A DNA stretch of 64,000 nucleotides from a cyanobacterium endosymbiont of Epithemia clementina EcSB (GCF_029919255.1 NZ_CP123991.1:2519833-2583832), one strand, 5' to 3'. Counted from the first letter of the stretch, positions 40,771 through 51,440 are shown. Numbers and translations: made by a program. Notes: generated by a model not told the origin, from the sequence alone.

Positions 40771-42489
40771 TCAAGGCTTCAACCTCTTTTTGATTAAAAA
40801 GTTATGTACCACTTCAGCAACTGTTCCTTGTTTATCATCTACCTGATAATTTAATTGCTGCATTGCTGAGGTGGAAATCTGTCCAGCTAATTGTTGAATT
40901 ACTGTTCTTATTTGGGGATATTGTTGGAAGGTTTCTTTATTGAAAACAGGAATTGCTTCATAAGGAGGAAAATAATTTTTATCATCCTCTAAGATCGTTA
41001 ATTTTAAAATAGGGATTGAGCCATCGGTAGAATTCCCAGCGACTAAATCCACTTTTTTATTAGCTAAAATACGATATAGTAAACCTAGATCAACAGCGTT
41101 AGGAGGAAGGTTAAAATTTAAGTTATAAGTTTTAGCTAATCCTGGATAACCATCTTCTCTGGCTAAAAATTCATGACCAAAACCAGCTTGCCATTGAGGC
41201 GTATATTTACTAACTTCTGAAATAGTTTTTACATTATATTTCTCGGCATCTTGTTGACGGATTAAAATAGCGTAGGTATTTTTAAATCCTAAAGAGGGCA
41301 TAACTTCTAAGTTAAATTTTTCATTATAAGCTGCTTTAACTCGTTGATATACTTGTTTAGGATTACTAATCGGTCTTTGATTAAGAATTGCTGTAAAAGC
41401 AGTTCCACTATATTCGACGTAGCCATCAATTTGTCGATTTTTAACTGCTTCATGACAGATAAAAGTTCCTCCTAAATTAAATTTGCGTTCCACGTGAAGA
41501 TTAGTTTTTATCTCGATATTTTGAGCTAGAAATTCTCCTAGAATTATACTTTCTGTAAAGTTTTTAGAGCCAATTACTATTGTTTCATTTCCCTGACTTT
41601 CTAAAAATAACTGCTTGTAAATTATTCCAAATAAACTTAATAAAATTCCTACCACGATTCCCCAGATAATTAAAATACTTTTTTTAGATTTAGATCGTGG
41701 TTTTTCATACTGAATCAAGGATTTTTCTAACGAACTAATTCCCCAATCAGCCACTAAAGCAATCAAGGCCGCTGGAATTGCCCCTAATAAAATTAATTGA
41801 TTATTAAGCGTTGAAATTCCTCGGAAAATAAACACTCCTAAGCCTCCCCCACCAATGGCAGCGGCAATAGTGGCAATACCAATACAAATTACCATAGAGA
41901 CTCTTACTCCCGCTAGTATCATACTTACAGCGAGTGGAATTTCAATCAATAACAATATCTGTTGATCTGTCATACCCATTGCTTTTCCTGCTTCTCTCAC
42001 TCCCTTATCAACTTTTATCATCCCAATATAAGTATTTCGAATAATAGGCAGTAAAGCATAAAGAATTAAGGCAAAAATAGCAGGTTTTTTACCGATTCCT
42101 CCTATCACAGGAACGGTAATCAAAAAGCCAAACATGGCAAGACTAGGGACTGTTTGAACAGCATTTACGATAAAAAAAATAGAATTCGCTAATTTGGGAT
42201 ATCGGGTTATCAAAATTCCGAGAGGAATACCTATAAAAATCGCTATACCCATAGAAATGAGAACTAGAATTAAATGTTCTCCAATTCGTTGAGGAAGTTC
42301 TGAACTAAAAGAAATTAAGAAAAAATCAGTCATTATAAATGGGTAAGTAGTTGGACACGATTTAAAGTTGACGGGAAAAAGAAAATAAGAAAGAAATGAG
42401 TTTATCCCATTAGTTTGGGATAAACTCATTGGGGAAATATTTAGATCAAGAAACTTCGGAGTTAAAATTGATATTTTTTCTAGTTCCAT
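40771..42489 (-). CDS. ABC transporter permease fused to substrate-binding protein (ProW/OpuC type, osmolyte uptake)
   Basis: A 572-residue fusion for glycine betaine, proline or choline-like osmolyte import. Residues about 60-265 are the permease, with GIPLGILITRYP and the EAA loop VREAGKAMGMTDQQILLLIEIPLA. From about 300 to 572 comes an OpuAC-type binding domain (VIGSKNFTESIILGEFLAQ, YVEYSGTAF, DLVAGNSTDGSIPIL). The conserved protein begins near Met53 (ATG 42333). The frame extends upstream to ATG 42489, which has a strong AAGGAGAG site; this 52-residue leader resembles nothing and contains a perfect 15-bp hairpin (42395-42430). The ATPase partner is not in the window. Confidence 0.88.
   Translation of the reverse strand: MELEKISILTPKFLDLNISPMSLSQTNGINSFLSYFLFPVNFKSCPTTYPFIMTDFFLISFSSELPQRIGEHLILVLISMGIAIFIGIPLGILITRYPKLANSIFFIVNAVQTVPSLAMFGFLITVPVIGGIGKKPAIFALILYALLPIIRNTYIGMIKVDKGVREAGKAMGMTDQQILLLIEIPLAVSMILAGVRVSMVICIGIATIAAAIGGGGLGVFIFRGISTLNNQLILLGAIPAALIALVADWGISSLEKSLIQYEKPRSKSKKSILIIWGIVVGILLSLFGIIYKQLFLESQGNETIVIGSKNFTESIILGEFLAQNIEIKTNLHVERKFNLGGTFICHEAVKNRQIDGYVEYSGTAFTAILNQRPISNPKQVYQRVKAAYNEKFNLEVMPSLGFKNTYAILIRQQDAEKYNVKTISEVSKYTPQWQAGFGHEFLAREDGYPGLAKTYNLNFNLPPNAVDLGLLYRILANKKVDLVAGNSTDGSIPILKLTILEDDKNYFPPYEAIPVFNKETFQQYPQIRTVIQQLAGQISTSAMQQLNYQVDDKQGTVAEVVHNFLIKKRLKP
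42395..42430. repeat. Perfect 15-bp hairpin inside the transporter leader
   Basis: AATGAGTTTATCCCA and its exact complement flank a 6-nt loop. It lies between the ribosome site upstream of 42489 and the conserved start at 42333, in frame with the extended ORF. It could be translated as part of an unusual leader, or could attenuate expression of the permease. Confidence 0.8.
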
Positions 42490-43434
42490 AAGCTCTCCTT
42501 TTAATCAACTCTGATATATCATTAATACTTTCTATTATTTTCTGAGCTGTTCCTTGTACAAAATGGACAAAAATTTCTTAAGTCTAATGAATAATATTTT
42601 ATATCTTTTTGAGCATAAAAAACAACTATAATGCTATGATTAACTGATTTTTATATTCTTAATAATCAACCTTAATGTTTTCCAAAAAATACTTTCATTT
42701 TTTCTTTTAATTGATTAAAAAAAAATGAAATTTTACATGCTTTATTTAATAAAAATAGAAATTTTTATTAAATTTTTAAAATTCTGAATAAGACATATTT
42801 CCTGTTATTTTGCATAAATATTTTTAACCTTTGTATTTTTACAAAAATTAACTTCCAATGTAAGAGTTTTTTGATGATCTAGTTAAGCATGAACTGACTT
42901 TTTTATATAAAATATATTTACTACTACTTCAGTCTGTGGTACTAATTTATTCAGAATATTATCTATAGGATTTTACAAAACTTATATTAACTTCTTTAAT
43001 AACTTCTTTAATTTTTGGAAAAACCTCTTTTATTTCTTATCCTTTAAGCACAAACACAGTAATTTTATCAACTACTAACTGTTTCAATGTCTGAGGGTGT
43101 CCTCTATATAACTATTTATTAATATCTAACTTTAAGCATCATTTATTGTCCACTTACTTTATTTATTTAAACCATATTCTTAGCTTCACTATTAATTTTT
43201 TAAAAAACTTTTCTGTGAATTCATCTGGATATTAATTATATTTAATTTAACTAGAGTTAATCTCGATATAGACAGCTCTTTTCATCAAAGAAAAATCTAT
43301 AATAGTCAATTTATTATTTTATGAATAACACTCTAACAATAGAGAGTTCGGTTCAAGGATATTGATACCTAACTGTTTAGTAAAACTTAAATTAAAATTT
43401 ATAATAGTTATTTAAAATTTTAATTTATACTTCT
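42490..43434. other. AT-rich spacer (0.95 kb)
   Basis: I see nothing beyond the Shine-Dalgarno site immediately upstream of 42489. In other cyanobacteria one would expect the transporter's ATPase gene near here; no trace was recognised. Confidence 0.5.
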
Positions 43435-43968
43435 TTATTTCGATTCTTCGTTAATAGAATTAGAAGGCTGATCGTCAGAAATAGCACGAGTACAAGCCCA
43501 GTTACTTGGAAGGGAAGATGGCCACCCCATACGAATCGCTTCTGGACAAATCGTCATTACTGTAAGTTGACAGTCTATTAACTGAAACTCTTGTTTTTCA
43601 CATTGTTTTAAGCTGTGTTTTAGGATAGACTCGTTTTTAAATTCAATAGTTTTATTACACTGAATGCACACCATATGATGGTGATGGTTAGGAAAAGGAT
43701 GGTTAAGTTCATAATGTTTATGACCTTCAGCTAGTTCTAATTCTCGTAGAATTCCCATGCGAGACATCAATTTAATGCTGCGATAAATCGTTGACAAGCT
43801 AATCCCTTCTTTTCTTTTTTCAAGGAGCTCGTAGAGTTCTTCAGCACTTAAATGATTTCCTCTGGGAAGATTTTGGAAGACATGAAGAATTTTTTCCCGT
43901 TGGGCAGTTAAACGCCAACCTCTGGCGTTTAACTCGGCCTTTAGGGATATAGGGGTGTAGGGAGGCAT
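43435..43968 (-). CDS. fur: Fur-family transcriptional regulator (Fur/FurA-like)
   Basis: A 177-residue metal-dependent repressor. The winged-helix N-terminal domain is typical of cyanobacterial FurA: LKAELNARGWRLTAQREKIL, LSAEELYELL and ISLSTIYRSIKLM. The dimerisation domain has the metal cluster NHPFPNHHHHMVCIQCN with one CxxC. The second CxxC of Anabaena FurA is replaced by CPEAIRMGWPSS and a longer polar tail, a form I believe occurs in unicellular relatives. It probably represses iron uptake genes when bound to Fe2+. I chose ATG 43968 (MPPYTPISLK); another ATG lies 6 nt upstream. It stands alone between long spacers. Confidence 0.87.
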   Translation of the reverse strand: MPPYTPISLKAELNARGWRLTAQREKILHVFQNLPRGNHLSAEELYELLEKRKEGISLSTIYRSIKLMSRMGILRELELAEGHKHYELNHPFPNHHHHMVCIQCNKTIEFKNESILKHSLKQCEKQEFQLIDCQLTVMTICPEAIRMGWPSSLPSNWACTRAISDDQPSNSINEESK

Positions 43969-44044
43969 AATCAATCACTCTTAAATAACGTTCTCTAATT
44001 CACAATCATAATCTTTTGTAACCCTAATTAGCAATAATTCTAAC

Positions 44045-44078
44045 TTATTACCACTTTTTATTTAAAAAGTGGTAATAA
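44045..44078. repeat. Perfect 16-bp hairpin upstream of fur
   Basis: TTATTACCACTTTTTA and its exact complement flank a 2-nt loop. It lies about 80-110 nt upstream of the fur start, within the likely promoter or 5' leader. Fur genes are often autoregulated, but the sequence does not resemble a classical GATAAT-based Fur box. Confidence 0.75.
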
Positions 44079-44670
44079 CAGAAAAAATTAAAAATTAAAA
44101 TTAAAATTTTATTGCTAATGTGCCAGTTTAGTTACTTGCTGATTTATTTAAATTTTCTTTTTAAAGAAAACTATTATAGGCATGGAGTCCATGTTCACTG
44201 AGTTAACTCTCTTAAGTTCAACTTATAATGATATTTTTGAACCCACGAATTTTCTGAATAAAATTTAAAATTAGCTAACTGAACAATTAAGTGTAAAACA
44301 ACTAATTGAGGCTAACTCGACTAGTTAAATAAAGATTTTTTGCATACTTATCAAGCCCTTCTATTAGAACGAATTTTGTGGACGGACTGTCTGTATATTA
44401 AATCCAATTAAAATTGGACCTAATTTCTAAGGCAAAAAAAATATGAAGTTTATTTAGATTTCTTTAATAAAAAAGATTAAAATGGCTACAATGGTATTTT
44501 AAATCTAAATTGACTCAAAAAAATAACGAATAAGACTATTAATATGTTAGTAATTACACCAATAATTTCTACCTAACCAATGGTAAGTAAGTAACTCTTA
44601 ATAAACCTTCATAAAGTTAGTTGTTTTACCTCTTTACATTAAGTAATATAAATTTTGTTTACATAATTTT

Positions 44671-44696
44671 AAGTAATTTTTTTAAAAAAATTACTT
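44671..44696. repeat. Perfect 26-nt palindrome
   Basis: AAGTAATTTTTTT is followed directly by its exact complement. It is the longest of the T-tract/A-tract type junctions in this spacer. Confidence 0.7.
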
Positions 44697-46089
44697 TTAG
44701 CAAAGTTTTATATAGCTGCCTTAGCTAAATGATATTTATCTTTTTCTCTAGAATTTTTCTGATTTTTTTGTAGGACATAAACCAATTATTATTTTTACTT
44801 TTTATTTCTTATGTTTATAGTCATTTTTTTTAAAAAAAAATTTTAGGATATTTTATCTGTTTTTTTATGTTAAGTTATTTTTCTTCTACTTCGCAAAGAA
44901 TATTACATTTTTATCTTTCTTAAATTTTATTTAGATTTTTTTATTCTATTTTTTGATTATCATACTAAGTCTAAAACTCCATTGATTTTCCATCCTCTTG
45001 GATTTAAACATAATATTTTTGTTATTATTTTTCTTCTGAAGGGAATTATTCGGTTGCAAGTTAAACTTAATAGCGCTTGTTATTATAATTATATAAGTTT
45101 ATCCTAGCTCAATTTGTAATTAAGTTAGTATTTAGTAAGCACTCTTTTTAAACTATGTTTCTTTTTTAGATTTATCTAAGCTCAGCTACTGTATGTTGAG
45201 ACGTTTATTTTCAATGACTTTTACATTTAAAAACTTTGTTTAATTGATTTTATTATGATATCGGTAATGAGTCATAACACTTTAATAGTCATAATTTTAG
45301 TGATCTATTTTAAGTAAAAAGACCATATATTTTTTGGCTAAACATTCCTCGAAATTATTTTATAGTTAGAAGTATACTATCTTGCTTATTATTGATATAT
45401 ATAATCTAGCTCCTAACATTGAGAATGTTATTATTCTTGATGGCTGTCATTATTCATCTCATTATCTAAAAGTTTTTTCGCAAAAAAAGTTAGTAATTAA
45501 CCTAAAAATAATTAGCAAAAATAACAATTTTTAATTTTTTTAAAGTAAAAGAATATGAAGACTTCTGTCTTTGATAAAGATTATTAAATACTTAGCAGCT
45601 AAACCTTTTATAATGGAGAAAGTTATTCTGGTTTTTGCAAAAAATACAATTCATTACTGTTCCTATTCACTTAAATGGATATAGTAATTCTATCATATCA
45701 GTAATTATACTTTATCTAGCCCAAAATCATTAAAATAAATTCAATTGACAAGACATTTAAATAGTCTTTAATAGAAATAAGGAGGGTTGCCTTATCTTAT
45801 ATTTTTGTCAGGAAGTTTGTTTACTGAATCAACATACGCAAAGAAAGTGCTAATTAGTATTCCCAAATACTAAACTAGTAACATTTGTAATAAATTACAG
45901 ATTGCTCTACATTTTCTAAAATCTACACCATAGATCATGAGTTTTTGTAGAATTAAGGCAAGAGATAAATTCAAAAAATAATAATAAATTTATTTATCGA
46001 AAAACAATAGTGAAAAGCAGATAAAACAAACAAAAAAGCAGCAAATTTTTCTATTCTGACAATAACTAATATAATTCTTTTCTGATCTG

Positions 46090-46357
46090 TCAGACTTCGA
46101 CTCTAATCTTTCTTTCTAGGAACTCATCAAGATGTACTTCTTCCTCGTAACGATAACGAGTAATATTTTTATAAATCCAGTTTTGGGTATCGGTAGCTTG
46201 CTTTTCTCTGAGAGCTAATACTTCTAGTAGTTTTGGCTGACCTTAATAAAGTCAGTTTCAATTCTGCAATTTTCAACGCTAACTTCCCCAGTAAAATGGA
46301 AACATCATGAAAAAGTCTAGCTAGGTCGAATGTGATTTTATATTGAAAATAGACCAC
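46090..46357 (-). pseudogene. Relic of an unidentified small protein
   Basis: The 5' part from ATG 46357 reads FDLARLFHDVSILLGKLALKIAELKLTLL. A frameshift near 46230 then leads into KLLEVLALREKQATDTQNWI and YKNITRYRYEEEVHLDEFLERK, ending at the stop 46090-46092. Joined, this is a helical protein of about 90 residues with strong coding character and a single break. I do not recognise the family. Confidence 0.6.
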
Positions 46358-46436
46358 AAAACCAATTCTTGTTAAGAATTTTCCTCTAAATAAAGTCCAC
46401 TGATACTAATAAAGTTCTTTAGAACGTATGATTGAC

Positions 46437-46482
46437 TGTTTGGCGTATTATACTCTTAATTAAGATTAAGATACGCCAAACA
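46437..46482. repeat. Interrupted inverted repeat upstream of small CDS
   Basis: The outer arms TGTTTGGCGTAT and ATACGCCAAACA pair perfectly over 12 bp, and inner CTTAAT/ATTAAG continue the stem beyond a 6-nt bulge. It ends about 100 nt upstream of the following start codon, so it could be an operator or the terminator of the dead upstream gene. Confidence 0.6.
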
Positions 46483-46582
46483 ACAAAATCAACTTTTTTC
46501 TTGGGTAGAAAAGTTTAATGTTCTAGTGTAGAAAGATATGATTGATTATGGTAGGATTATTCCTAGTTGTAGGAAAGTACCA

Positions 46583-46765
46583 ATGAACCCAGATACTATT
46601 CGGGAAAAGGTTAAAGCCATCGAAGGTGAGCGGGAATTTTTAGTCCAACTTCTCAATAAACCAGATTTGGGAATTTTGAGTATCGATGTCAGGCAGGCTA
46701 TTGAAGAACTCGATGAGTTAATTGATGAATTTAAATTCACTTTTCCGGAAAAAAACATGAATTAA
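46583..46765 (+). CDS. Small conserved cyanobacterial protein of unknown function (60 aa)
   Basis: An acidic, all-helical 60-residue protein: MNPDTIREKVKAIEGEREFL, LLNKPDLGILSIDVRQAIEE and LDELIDEFKFTFP. I believe cyanobacteria have short proteins of this pattern with no assigned function. I chose ATG 46583 because AGGAAAG sits 6 nt upstream and the protein begins naturally there; the frame runs upstream to another ATG at 46538, which would add 15 atypical residues. The likely fold is a helical hairpin that dimerises or acts as an adaptor, but this is inference. Confidence 0.65.
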   Translation: MNPDTIREKVKAIEGEREFLVQLLNKPDLGILSIDVRQAIEELDELIDEFKFTFPEKNMN

Positions 46766-47820
46766 ATCACTGGTATGCAAAACGAAAGTCAAAAAAGACT
46801 TGGGCCTATGGTATTTCGGAAAAACCGTTTCCAGGATTGTCTTTCTTACTTGCCTATTCGAATTTTAAATTAATTTTTTAGAAAAGTTCTCGAAATCAAT
46901 TAAAAGTCAATAGGTTATTTGTTTCAACTCTTCTGAACTGTACTTCATACCTCTAAGAACTCAATTGTAAAAAAGGTTCTTGTAAGCCTGTAATTCTTAC
47001 ATAGTAGTACTTTAAAGGTTTTTTTATTAAAAAAATGTGACAATTAGTTTAGAAAATTATTTGTTTTGAGTATCAAAACAAATAAAAATAATTCAAATAA
47101 CTCAAACTGTGATTATTATAAGTTCTCTTTTTTTAGCATAAATAATTTTTGATAGCAATAAAAACTTTGATAGGTAAGTAATCTTAAATGAGTGTCAAAT
47201 TAAAAAGTAGCTAAATAAAAATTAGTTGAATAAAAAATACTTACTAGATATTAACCGCACTAAAAATTAAGCTAATACAATTAAAAGAGCAAGCACGATA
47301 AAAGTTGACTTACAGTCAAACAATTCCCTAGAATATTAAACGTTGGAAAAAAATGCCTATTTTTACCAAAGAACAGCCTAGGGAATAGTAGAAAAAATTA
47401 ATAATCAATTAAAATTAACGAAAAGGATGACTAAAAGGAAAGCGTCTAAATTTCAAAGTTTCGTTAATTTTAAACTTCAAAGTTTTTTAAACTTACATTT
47501 TACTATTCAATTCTATATCATTAGTTTAGCTTAACTAAAAATTGTATTATTGATTAATATAGAGGTTAGTCATGAGAGTGATCTCAAATAAATTGAAATA
47601 AAAATTTTTGTAGTTAGGAAAAAAAATAAACTAGTCAATTTAAAATAATCTAAGTTTGAGCTATTTATTACTGTAGTTATTACTCTAGTTTCAGTAATTT
47701 TAGTTTTAATTTAAAGGTTAATATTAAAACATATTAAAAATATCTTTTTATGAAGTTCAAATTTAGATTCTTTTTTTAAAAAAATATCAGTAAAAATACA
47801 AAAAATGTTTATCATATTTG
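46766..47820. other. AT-rich spacer (1.05 kb)
   Basis: I see nothing convincing. A brief coding-like run (RLGPMVFRKNRFQDCLSYLP) just after the small CDS is too short to call. A T7A7 junction lies near 47775. Confidence 0.5.
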
Positions 47821-48564
47821 CTACAATCTTAAATGATTCGATAATTGAATCACATCTTGCAATTCTTTTGAGGATAAAGGTTGAGAAATAAAATCTATAT
47901 CAAAACATTGTTTAGCAGTTTCAATCAAAATACTAATAATAGTTTCTAAACAACAACTTTCAGGTAATTGTTCAAGGAGTCCTAAACCCCAAGGTGCAGC
48001 TTGATTAAAAATATTTTTAAATAATGTTTTATCGGTTGATAAAACCATAGACCCATGTTGCAATATAGATTGTTTTCCCCTTCGTTGTGCGCTTCCAATA
48101 AGTTTACTTCCATCAGAAGTAATTAAATCAGAAACAGTCGCCGTATTAAAACAACTAGGGTTATGTATATAACCTCGTTTAGCTATCCCATAATGTAAAT
48201 CAATCCCTAAAGATGACCAGCCTTTAATTAAAAATTGACAAATTTGTTGATAAATCTCTAAAGTTCTCCGATTATTAATTGGAGTAATTATCCCATAAGT
48301 CAAATCTCCTTGATGAAGAACTGCCCGTCCTCCTGTAGAACGACGTACTAGTTCTATAGGACGTTTTTTCCAACTTAAATTATACCAGGATAAAGGCCAT
48401 TGTTTTTGTAAACGACCCAAGGAAATTGTAGGTGATGACCAAGTATAAAAGCGCAACGTAGGAGGATGTTGTCCTTTTTCATGTTGAATAAATAGCCAAT
48501 TATCAATAGCCATTTGTAGCATTCCTGATGCTTCAAAAGTAGGAATTAAACGCCATTTTATCAT
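47821..48564 (-). CDS. Lipoate/octanoate transferase family protein (BPL/LplA/LipB fold)
   Basis: About 247 residues of the biotin/lipoate protein ligase fold. MIKWRLIPTFEASGMLQMA with DNWLF opens the domain; RFYTWSSPTISLGRLQ, VRRSTGGRAVLHQGDLTYGI (the RRxTGGGxVxH signature with one Gly replaced by Arg) and the catalytic-lysine segment DGSKLIGSAQRR follow. It attaches lipoyl or octanoyl groups to carrier proteins such as the glycine cleavage H protein and dehydrogenase E2 subunits; LipM-like amidotransfer is also possible. I chose ATG 48564, just after the upstream relic; the frame extends to 48597 through that relic. Confidence 0.8.
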   Translation of the reverse strand: MIKWRLIPTFEASGMLQMAIDNWLFIQHEKGQHPPTLRFYTWSSPTISLGRLQKQWPLSWYNLSWKKRPIELVRRSTGGRAVLHQGDLTYGIITPINNRRTLEIYQQICQFLIKGWSSLGIDLHYGIAKRGYIHNPSCFNTATVSDLITSDGSKLIGSAQRRGKQSILQHGSMVLSTDKTLFKNIFNQAAPWGLGLLEQLPESCCLETIISILIETAKQCFDIDFISQPLSSKELQDVIQLSNHLRL

Positions 48565-48568
48565 TATT

Positions 48569-48730
48569 TTAATTATTCCATAAAAATGGTAAATCACTAC
48601 TCATATTTCCAACAAAACTAAGAATATTTTGATCAAGGTGTTGATAAAGCAACTTTCCTAGAAAATCAAATAAAAATATATCTCCTCGTTGGGTTAAATA
48701 AGCAGAATTGGGAATATAAATTGATGAATT
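48569..48730 (-). pseudogene. 3' remnant of an unidentified gene upstream of the lipoate-ligase gene
   Basis: About 53 codons with clear protein character: SNSSIYIPNSAYLTQRGDI, FLFDFLGKLLYQHLDQN and MSSDLPFLWNN, ending at the stop 48569-48571. That stop lies 4 nt before the next start, typical of an operon. Upstream the frame hits stops at once and no start is seen, so this is the tail of a gene whose 5' part has gone. Family unknown. Confidence 0.5.
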
Positions 48731-49551
48731 ACTTCAAATTTATACGATATTTTATAATTGGAGGGTGGCTCATTTTTCAAAGAGGTGGAAGTATGACATG
48801 AATCACTTCCTGATCATCAGTTAATTGATGATCAGGAAGTGATTTCGAAAGATTTCAGAGAGAGTTTACGCACTCTTAAGCTCAGCATACATCAACATCA
48901 AATTTAGTAAAGTATTTTGACCAGTTGAAAGCTCAGAGACTTCCCATATGGTCCTTGATAATGTTTCAATATATCATGAATTTTTGTCTGTGGCTTAAGA
49001 AATAACCAACCTTATAATCACCAGACCTAATCAATGAATTATGATTCATTGATTTTTAAATTTTGTTAACTATTGTTGTATCTATCAAGCATATTTGAGA
49101 CTATCAAAAACTCATATTCTCTATTATTAATCTATAAATATTTAATTGTGTCATAAATTTGATAATTATTTACATTAAATCAAAGATTAACCTGAAATTT
49201 GTTAGTTTTTTTGACTAAGAAGACTAAAATAATAGCTGATAATTTATAAAACTATCATTTCGACTTTATTATAAAAATATAAAAAATCTTTTTTTATAAG
49301 GAGAAGTTTTTTAAATCCTAAAAATATTAGATAGAACAAGATTTTTGGATTTTTTTAAAAAAATTAATTCTAGTTAGTTTAGAAGAACTGTTATTATCAA
49401 CTCAAACTGATTATCGATACACTAAGATTATCGGCATATATTAAGACTAGACCGAATACTGTATCATAAAATTCAATCCTTTATGTTTGAAATATTCACC
49501 TTAGGTTAAGATAAACAGAAGTCTCTGGTATTGATAAGTTAGGGTTATTCA
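48731..49551. other. AT-rich spacer (0.8 kb) with a long hairpin
   Basis: The hairpin at 48801-48844 is listed separately. At about 48900-49020 the minus strand shows broken coding-like stretches (DYKVGYFLSHRQKF, FNWSKYFTKFDVDV). These may be the upstream part of the 48569 relic, but I cannot join them. Confidence 0.4.
48801..48844. repeat. Perfect 19-bp hairpin
   Basis: AATCACTTCCTGATCATCA and its exact reverse complement flank GTTAAT. It has mixed base composition, so chance is unlikely. No intact gene ends here. Confidence 0.85.
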
Positions 49552-51312
49552 ATGCTCTCTCTATTGCAGATTAAAAACTTTACCTTGGTAGACCAGCTCA
49601 CCTTGAAATTTGGTCAAGGGTTAAATGTCCTTACAGGGGAAACTGGAGCAGGTAAGTCCATTATTCTTGATGCGATTGATATTGTTTTGGGTGGAAAAAT
49701 TAATCATCGTTTAATTCGTCAGGGAATGCAACAAGCATCTATTGAAGCAACCTTTGAAATGGATAACGCTTTACAAGCGTGGCTAGAGGAACAAGAAATT
49801 GAACCGTTAGAAGACAAAACTTTATTGTGTTATAGAGAACTAACTCTCACCGGGGAAAATATGCGGTCACGCTCACGAATCAATGGGGTGGTAGTAAATT
49901 TGCAACTGATGGGAAAATTGCGTGATCGCCTGGTGGAAATTACTGCCCAGGGACAAACTGTTCAACTGATGGACTCTATCCGACAACGAGAATTACTAGA
50001 CTTGTATGGGGGAATAAATATCCTTAAACAGCGAGAATTAGTAAATTCAGCTTATAAGAAATGGAAGCTTGCGGAGAAAATACTTGAAAAACGCCGTAAA
50101 TTAGAGAAAGAAAGATTAGAAACACTTGATACGATAGAATATCAACTGAGAGAATTAGAAGAAGTTAAATTAACTAATCCCGAAGAACTTGAACAACTTA
50201 ACAAAGAACGTGATCGCCTCTCCCATGTAGGAGAGTTACAACAGTTGAGTTATCACGCCTACCAACTGCTCTATCAGAATGATATTGGAAAACCTGCGAT
50301 CGCTGATCAGTTGGGAGAAGCTGAAAAAATTTTGACAAAAATAGCGGAATATGACAAGGAAATAGAGTTGATTTTGGAAATGATTAGATCTGCCTTGACT
50401 CAGGTAGTAGAGGCAGGACAACAAATTAATGGTTATTGGGATGAATTAGAAGCTGATCCCGACAGATTAATAGAGATAGAAGATAGGATTAACTTGTTAA
50501 AGCGTATTTGTCGTAAATATGGTCCTTCTTTAGAAGAAGTAATTAATTATTATCAGAAATTACAGCAAGAATTAGGAGAATTAACTGACGATCAACAGTC
50601 TATTGAACAGTTGGAACAACATACTATAGTTGCGAAAAAAACCCTTGATAAAACTTGTAAAACATTAACAGAGTTACGTCAGAAAGCGGCTACAAAATTA
50701 GAGAAACAATTAGTCGAAGAATTAAAACCACTGGCAATGGATAAGGTAATCTTTGTCTGCCAGCTCACCCCTTGTTTACCAACAATAATGGGAAGTGATG
50801 AAGTTGTCTTTTATTTTAGTCCAAACCCTGGGGAAAAAATAAAACCTCTTTCTAGTACAGCATCAGGTGGAGAAATGAGTCGTTTCTTATTAGCCTTTAA
50901 GGCTTGTTTTGCAAAATCAGAAAAGAGCTCTAGAACCTTAATTTTCGATGAAATTGATACAGGAGTTTCAGGAAAAGTTGCACAGGCTATTGGCGAAAAA
51001 TTACATAAACTCAGCCGTAAATATAAGATTTTATGTGTGACTCATCAACCTTTGGTAGCTGCGATGGCGGATAATCATTTTCGAGTTACTAAGCAAATGG
51101 TTGAGGAATCTCCCAAGACTAGCAAGTCAGAAAATGGGCAACTAAGCTTACCAAAAATCAGAACGGTTGTTCGAGTTACCAATTTAGATAATCGACAGAC
51201 TAGACGAGAAGAATTAGCCCAATTAACAGTAGGACATTCAAAACAAGAAGCGATTGAATTTGCTCAATCATTGTTAGTTAACGCGGAAGCGTATCGTTTG
51301 AAAAAGAGTTAA
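49552..51312 (+). CDS. recN: DNA repair protein RecN
   Basis: A 586-residue SMC-like ATPase acting in double-strand break repair. The Walker A motif GETGAGKS is at 29-36, and the N-lobe continues with RELTLTGENMRSRSRINGV and VEITAQGQTVQLM. A long central coiled coil (about 150-390) includes EELEQLNKERDRLSHVGEL. The C-lobe has the ABC signature STASGGEMSRFLLAFK, Walker B RTLIFDEIDTGVSG and VTHQPLVAAMADNHF. It is complete. A HIP1 octamer GCGATCGC lies at 50296-50303. Retention of RecN suggests recombinational repair still matters to the cell. Confidence 0.95.
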   Translation: MLSLLQIKNFTLVDQLTLKFGQGLNVLTGETGAGKSIILDAIDIVLGGKINHRLIRQGMQQASIEATFEMDNALQAWLEEQEIEPLEDKTLLCYRELTLTGENMRSRSRINGVVVNLQLMGKLRDRLVEITAQGQTVQLMDSIRQRELLDLYGGINILKQRELVNSAYKKWKLAEKILEKRRKLEKERLETLDTIEYQLRELEEVKLTNPEELEQLNKERDRLSHVGELQQLSYHAYQLLYQNDIGKPAIADQLGEAEKILTKIAEYDKEIELILEMIRSALTQVVEAGQQINGYWDELEADPDRLIEIEDRINLLKRICRKYGPSLEEVINYYQKLQQELGELTDDQQSIEQLEQHTIVAKKTLDKTCKTLTELRQKAATKLEKQLVEELKPLAMDKVIFVCQLTPCLPTIMGSDEVVFYFSPNPGEKIKPLSSTASGGEMSRFLLAFKACFAKSEKSSRTLIFDEIDTGVSGKVAQAIGEKLHKLSRKYKILCVTHQPLVAAMADNHFRVTKQMVEESPKTSKSENGQLSLPKIRTVVRVTNLDNRQTRREELAQLTVGHSKQEAIEFAQSLLVNAEAYRLKKS

Positions 51313-51440
51313 ACTAGTCTCGATATCACCTAATAAAAAAGATAGTTTTACCAAGCTTAGAATAGTTAACTGATAGTTAGGAATATAGAACAGGTAGTGG
51401 AAAACAGTAAATATAAAAAATCAGAGAGATGTTCAGATAT

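Larger units (their letters stand above)
43969..46089. other. AT-rich spacer (2.1 kb)
   Basis: No gene seen. It holds two perfect palindromes, at 44045-44078 and 44671-44696, and several T-tract/A-tract junctions (for example near 44825). Confidence 0.55.

Noticed and set aside
3237-49551. CRISPR array or phage-like repeats among the AT-rich spacers
   Set aside because: There are no regularly spaced direct repeats. The recurrent T-tract/A-tract junctions are irregular in spacing and flanks and reflect base composition.
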